DNA from: Quisquiliibacterium sp.
GTDB lineage: Bacteria > Pseudomonadota > Gammaproteobacteria > Burkholderiales > Burkholderiaceae_E
Direction of reading: 5' to 3'
Length of the DNA stretch: 7,963 bases
Assembly (NCBI GenBank): GCA_023257915.1
Contig: JALRBB010000075.1
Coordinates: 1-7,963 of the forward strand
Shown: piece after piece, positions 6,125 through 7,963 of the stretch
Layout: each line of letters opens with the position of its first letter
How positions within the stretch are numbered: position 1 is the stretch's first letter
Position numbers and translations under genes: made by a program
The notes under the pieces: generated by a model
The model's input: only the letters and a program-made list of their open reading frames with translations
What the model was told of the DNA's origin: nothing
Databases searched by the model: none

Positions 6125-7228
6125 TTAACCGCCGATGTACGACATTTCGATCTTGCGCAGGCCCGCAGTTTCGCTGGACCGGATCTCCGAATACCGATCC
6201 TGACGCTGTCCCCAAAGGGCCCCGATTGCTGCCGAGATCTGATCGTCGGACCAGTTCTCGCGCAAGGGCGCGCGAAAGTCATGCCCCTCGGTGGCAAACA
6301 GGCAGGTGTAAAGCCTGCCCTCGGTCGAGAGCCGTGCGCGGGTGCACGATGGGCAAAAGGGCTGGCTGACCGACGAGATCACGCCGATTTCCCCCGAGCC
6401 ATCGGCATAGCGCCAACGCTCCGCGACCTCGCCTTCGTAGTTGGCTGCCACCGGTTCCAGTGCAAACTCCTCGGCGATTCGGCGCACGACCTCAGCACTG
6501 GGGACGACATCATCGAGCCGCCAGCCGTTCGACGCGCCGACGTCCATGAACTCGATGAACCGCACGATGTGTCCGCTACCTTTGAAGTGTCGGGCCATTG
6601 GGACGATCTGGTCGTCATTGACCCCTTTCTTGACGACCATGTTGATTTTCAGTGGTCGCAGACCGACGCGATCCGCCGCTTCGATCCCGGCCAGCACATC
6701 TGCAACCGGGAAATCCACGTCATTCATGGCCCGGAAGACCTTGTCGTTCAGCGCGTCTAGGCTGACCGTGACCCGCTGAAGACCGGCATCGCGCAGCTGG
6801 CGGGCTTTGCGAGGCAGTACCGAGGCGTTGGTGGTCAAGGTCAGTTCGACCGGGGCACCAGTCGGGGTGCGCATTGGCGCGAGCATCTCGATCAGCCGCT
6901 CGATGTTCTTGCGCAGCAAGGGCTCCCCACCAGTCAGGCGGATCTTTTCGACACCATGGGCGACGAAGAGCCTGGCAAGGCGACTAATCTCCTCGAAGCT
7001 GAGCAATGACGCGTGCGGCAGGAACTGGTAGCTCTTGTCGAAGACCGACTTTGGCATGCAGTAAGTGCAGCGAAAATTGCAGCGGTCGGTTACCGAAATG
7101 CGCAAGTCACGCAGCGGCCTGCCGCGCGCGTCGCTGAGCAGTCCGTTCGATGCGTGCGCGAGTTCCGGCACGGGTGGTGTACGCGCCGAATATCGCGCGT
7201 CGGCGATGGGGATGATCCGGTCAGTCAT
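6125..7228 (-). CDS. moaA: GTP 3',8-cyclase, radical SAM enzyme of molybdopterin synthesis
   Basis: MoaA carries out the first step of Moco synthesis, converting GTP to (8S)-3',8-cyclo-GTP, which MoaC then turns into cyclic pyranopterin monophosphate. The 367-residue product has the radical SAM cluster CNFRCTYC (Cys50, Cys54, Cys57), the SAM-binding LTGGEPLLR (98-106), TLTTNASVL (130-138), SLDAL (156-160) and the second iron-sulfur cluster ligands FCPSC (Cys292, Cys295) with Cys309. It ends in the Gly-Gly pair (366-367) that is essential in the family. The start at ATG 7228 gives a typical N-terminus of about 40 residues before [10 protein letters not shown]; the frame continues to a TTG at 7291, but those residues are unlike the family. 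No clear Shine-Dalgarno precedes the ATG. It heads the operon and is divergent from the DUF3305 gene. moaC is not in the window. Confidence 0.97.
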   Translation of the reverse strand: MTDRIIPIADARYSARTPPVPELAHASNGLLSDARGRPLRDLRISVTDRCNFRCTYCMPKSVFDKSYQFLPHASLLSFEEISRLARLFVAHGVEKIRLTGGEPLLRKNIERLIEMLAPMRTPTGAPVELTLTTNASVLPRKARQLRDAGLQRVTVSLDALNDKVFRAMNDVDFPVADVLAGIEAADRVGLRPLKINMVVKKGVNDDQIVPMARHFKGSGHIVRFIEFMDVGASNGWRLDDVVPSAEVVRRIAEEFALEPVAANYEGEVAERWRYADGSGEIGVISSVSQPFCPSCTRARLSTEGRLYTCLFATEGHDFRAPLRENWSDDQISAAIGALWGQRQDRYSEIRSSETAGLRKIEMSYIGG

Positions 7229-7237
7229 GGGAAAGCC

Positions 7238-7260
7238 GATAATATCTGGGAGATAGTAAC
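7238..7260. promoter_or_regulatory. Operator-like imperfect dyad, possible regulator site
   Basis: Two 10-bp half-sites face each other across GGG: GATAATATCT on the plus strand and GTTACTATCT on the minus strand, agreeing at 8 of 10 positions. The inner 5 bp (TATCT/AGATA) pair perfectly. It sits 9 bp from the moaA start codon, so binding would block moaA or act as the shared switch. A weak likeness to the molybdate regulator ModE site (T.ATAT on one side, TAA on the other) exists, but the match is too poor to name the regulator. Confidence 0.4.
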
Positions 7261-7266
7261 AAGCGA

Positions 7267-7281
7267 TCGGGCATCGCCCGA
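7267..7281. repeat. Short hairpin at the DUF3305 ribosome-binding site
   Basis: TCGGGC and GCCCGA are perfect 6-bp arms around a 3-nt ATC loop. The right arm overlaps the first two bases of the GAGG ribosome-binding site (7280-7283), which stands 7 nt before the ATG at 7291. In mRNA the stem could partly mask that site; as DNA it could be a second, smaller operator. There is no T-run, so it is not a terminator. Confidence 0.4.
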
Positions 7282-7290
7282 GGCAAGACA

Positions 7291-7869
7291 ATGATGCCGA
7301 CCCCGGAACATCGCGCCGAACCTGGTGCAGATCACAGCCTCCAAGCGCGCGAACCCGACCGCAGGCAAGCGCTGTCGGAGGTCGAGCCGATCCCGGTCAG
7401 GGTGCAATTTGAGGCGGTTCCTCCAGCCAACGCCTGGGGGCAAGGTGGCTGGAAGCTCGTCTCGGTCGAACCCGGCGACGCACAAGATCCGCTGCAGATC
7501 CGGCTGTTTCGGGACGAGGCGCAGGGCTACTACCTGAACGTTACAACGCCGGAACCGTCGATTTTCGTGCTGTGGCGAGAGCAAGACGGTTTGGCGAAGG
7601 CGATCGACCTTACCCTCAGCTACGACGAGGCAGGCCGCTGGCTCGATGGCGGCGAGGCTGTTGATCGGGTGCCGATGCCCGAGGAGATGTGCGCCTGGCT
7701 GACCGAATATGTGCAATTGCACTATCAGCCTGAGACCCGCCGCAAGCGACGCGGAGCCAAGCCTTCGTTCATGCGTGCCGAGGAATTCGAAGCAATGGTG
7801 CAGCGAGAAAAAGAGACCTTCTCGCCGAATGCATCGCAGCCCCCTACCGGGAAACGCCATGACGGATGA
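7291..7869 (+). CDS. DUF3305 protein, formate dehydrogenase-associated, function unknown
   Basis: A 192-residue soluble protein with no signal peptide or membrane segment. I recognise the DUF3305 family from its conserved blocks: [21 protein letters not shown] (34-54), [25 protein letters not shown] (72-96) and [29 protein letters not shown] (109-137). A basic stretch RRKRRGAK (150-157) and an acidic, charged tail follow. The first 30 or so residues are not conserved-looking. The family is uncharacterised. It is known mainly as a neighbour of DUF3306, TorD-like chaperone and formate dehydrogenase genes, so an assembly or maturation role is inferred, not shown. The ATG at 7291 has GAGG 7 nt upstream; an adjacent in-frame ATG at 7294 is possible. 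The end overlaps the DUF3306 gene by 11 bp. Confidence 0.85.
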   Translation: MMPTPEHRAEPGADHSLQAREPDRRQALSEVEPIPVRVQFEAVPPANAWGQGGWKLVSVEPGDAQDPLQIRLFRDEAQGYYLNVTTPEPSIFVLWREQDGLAKAIDLTLSYDEAGRWLDGGEAVDRVPMPEEMCAWLTEYVQLHYQPETRRKRRGAKPSFMRAEEFEAMVQREKETFSPNASQPPTGKRHDG

Positions 7870-7963
7870 CGGGCCTGGCCGCTTTCTATCGCGCTGGTCT
7901 CGCCGAAAGGCCGAGCATCGCGAAGGTCGCCCGCCCGAGGAGCAGGCCGTGCGACAGGAGCCG
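7859..7963 (+). CDS. DUF3306 protein, N-terminal part (cut by window edge)
   Basis: Thirty-five codons are present, from the ATG at 7859 to the right edge, with no stop. The start [21 protein letters not shown] contains FLSRWSRRK (9-17), the recognisable N-terminal motif of DUF3306 proteins. A charged, disordered-looking stretch rich in Arg, Glu and Pro follows, as is usual for the family. The start lies inside the end of the DUF3305 gene in another reading frame (11-bp overlap), consistent with coupled translation of the pair. It is too short to appear complete and no function is known. The context argues for a role with formate dehydrogenase, whose structural genes would be expected further right. 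Confidence 0.8.
   Translation, partial: MTDDGPGRFLSRWSRRKAEHREGRPPEEQAVRQEP

Larger units (their letters stand above)
7229..7290. promoter_or_regulatory. Divergent control region between moaA and the DUF3305 gene
   Basis: All promoter information for two divergent transcripts must lie in these 62 bp or inside the flanking genes. AT-rich hexamers occur in both directions (GATAAT at 7238 on plus; TATTAT and TACTAT on minus), but none has a good TTGACA partner at 16-18 bp. The weak core elements suggest activator dependence or a non-sigma-70 promoter. The region carries the 23-bp dyad and the hairpin listed separately. Confidence 0.5.

Noticed and set aside
6118..6125. AACCGGTT palindrome between moaA and fdhD
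   Set aside because: Only 8 bp, does not extend, and overlaps the moaA stop; expected by chance.
6103..6297. N-terminal extension of fdhD by 65 residues
   Set aside because: The extension overlaps the end of moaA, is arginine/serine-rich and unlike FdhD. The ATG at 6102 gives a normal family N-terminus.
6080..6760. Plus-strand open frame of 226 codons opposite moaA
   Set aside because: It is an antisense shadow in GC-rich DNA; the translation shows no domain and the opposite strand encodes an intact MoaA.
7229..7291. N-terminal extension of moaA by 21 residues from a TTG
   Set aside because: It would cover the whole divergent region and adds residues not seen in MoaA; the ATG at 7228 fits the family length.
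7225..7860. Minus-strand open frame of 211 codons opposite the DUF3305 gene
   Set aside because: It mirrors the DUF3305 gene, has no recognisable family motif, and would overlap the moaA start. The plus-strand frame carries clear DUF3305 blocks and a ribosome site.
1..7963. Defence system, mobile element, CRISPR array, tRNA or phage attachment site
   Set aside because: Nothing of the kind was seen: no transposase or integrase, no regular repeat-spacer pattern, and all substantial coding is metabolic or transport.

Overview
The window looks like a stretch of a high-GC proteobacterial chromosome, most probably from a betaproteobacterium (Burkholderiales-like). This rests on my recollection of the MoaA and MoeA N-termini and of the DUF3305/DUF3306 gene pair in that group; no search was run. 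Coding density is very high. No RNA gene, insertion sequence, CRISPR array or attachment site was seen. Only two intergenic gaps exceed 50 bp.

Left part (1-3122, all minus strand). A tripartite heavy-metal-type RND efflux operon is read right to left: a TolC-family outer-membrane factor, a lipoprotein periplasmic adaptor, then the N-terminal 176 codons of a CzcA-type RND pump that runs off the left edge. Both junctions are 4-nt stop/start overlaps (GTGA and ATGA), so translation is probably coupled. The transported substrate cannot be read from what is present.

Middle (3123-3301). A 179-bp gap separates the efflux operon from the molybdenum-cofactor operon. It holds a possible -10 element, phased CCGG-type direct repeats upstream of it, and a short palindrome near the moeA end. 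No intrinsic terminator is visible.

Right-centre (3302-7228, minus strand). A compact operon moaA-fdhD-mobA-moeA. MoaA starts pterin synthesis from GTP. MoeA inserts molybdenum. MobA adds GMP to give the bis-MGD form. FdhD sulfurates the cofactor for formate dehydrogenase. Spacings are 22 bp, 27 bp and a 4-nt overlap. Only a subset of the Moco pathway is here (no moaC, moaD, moaE, moeB or mogA), so the rest must lie elsewhere.

Right edge (7229-7963). A 62-bp divergent region carries an operator-like 23-bp dyad and a separate hairpin. It leads into a plus-strand pair: a DUF3305 protein and, overlapping it by 11 bp, the start of a DUF3306 protein cut by the window edge. Such genes are known as neighbours of formate dehydrogenase clusters, so the structural fdh genes are probably just beyond the right edge. 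The divergent layout would place cofactor maturation and formate dehydrogenase accessory genes under one shared control region.

The points most worth a second look are the FdhD active-site variant (CxxG where CxxC is expected, plus a CxxC further on), the uncharacterised DUF3305/DUF3306 pair facing the Moco operon, and the shared dyad between them.
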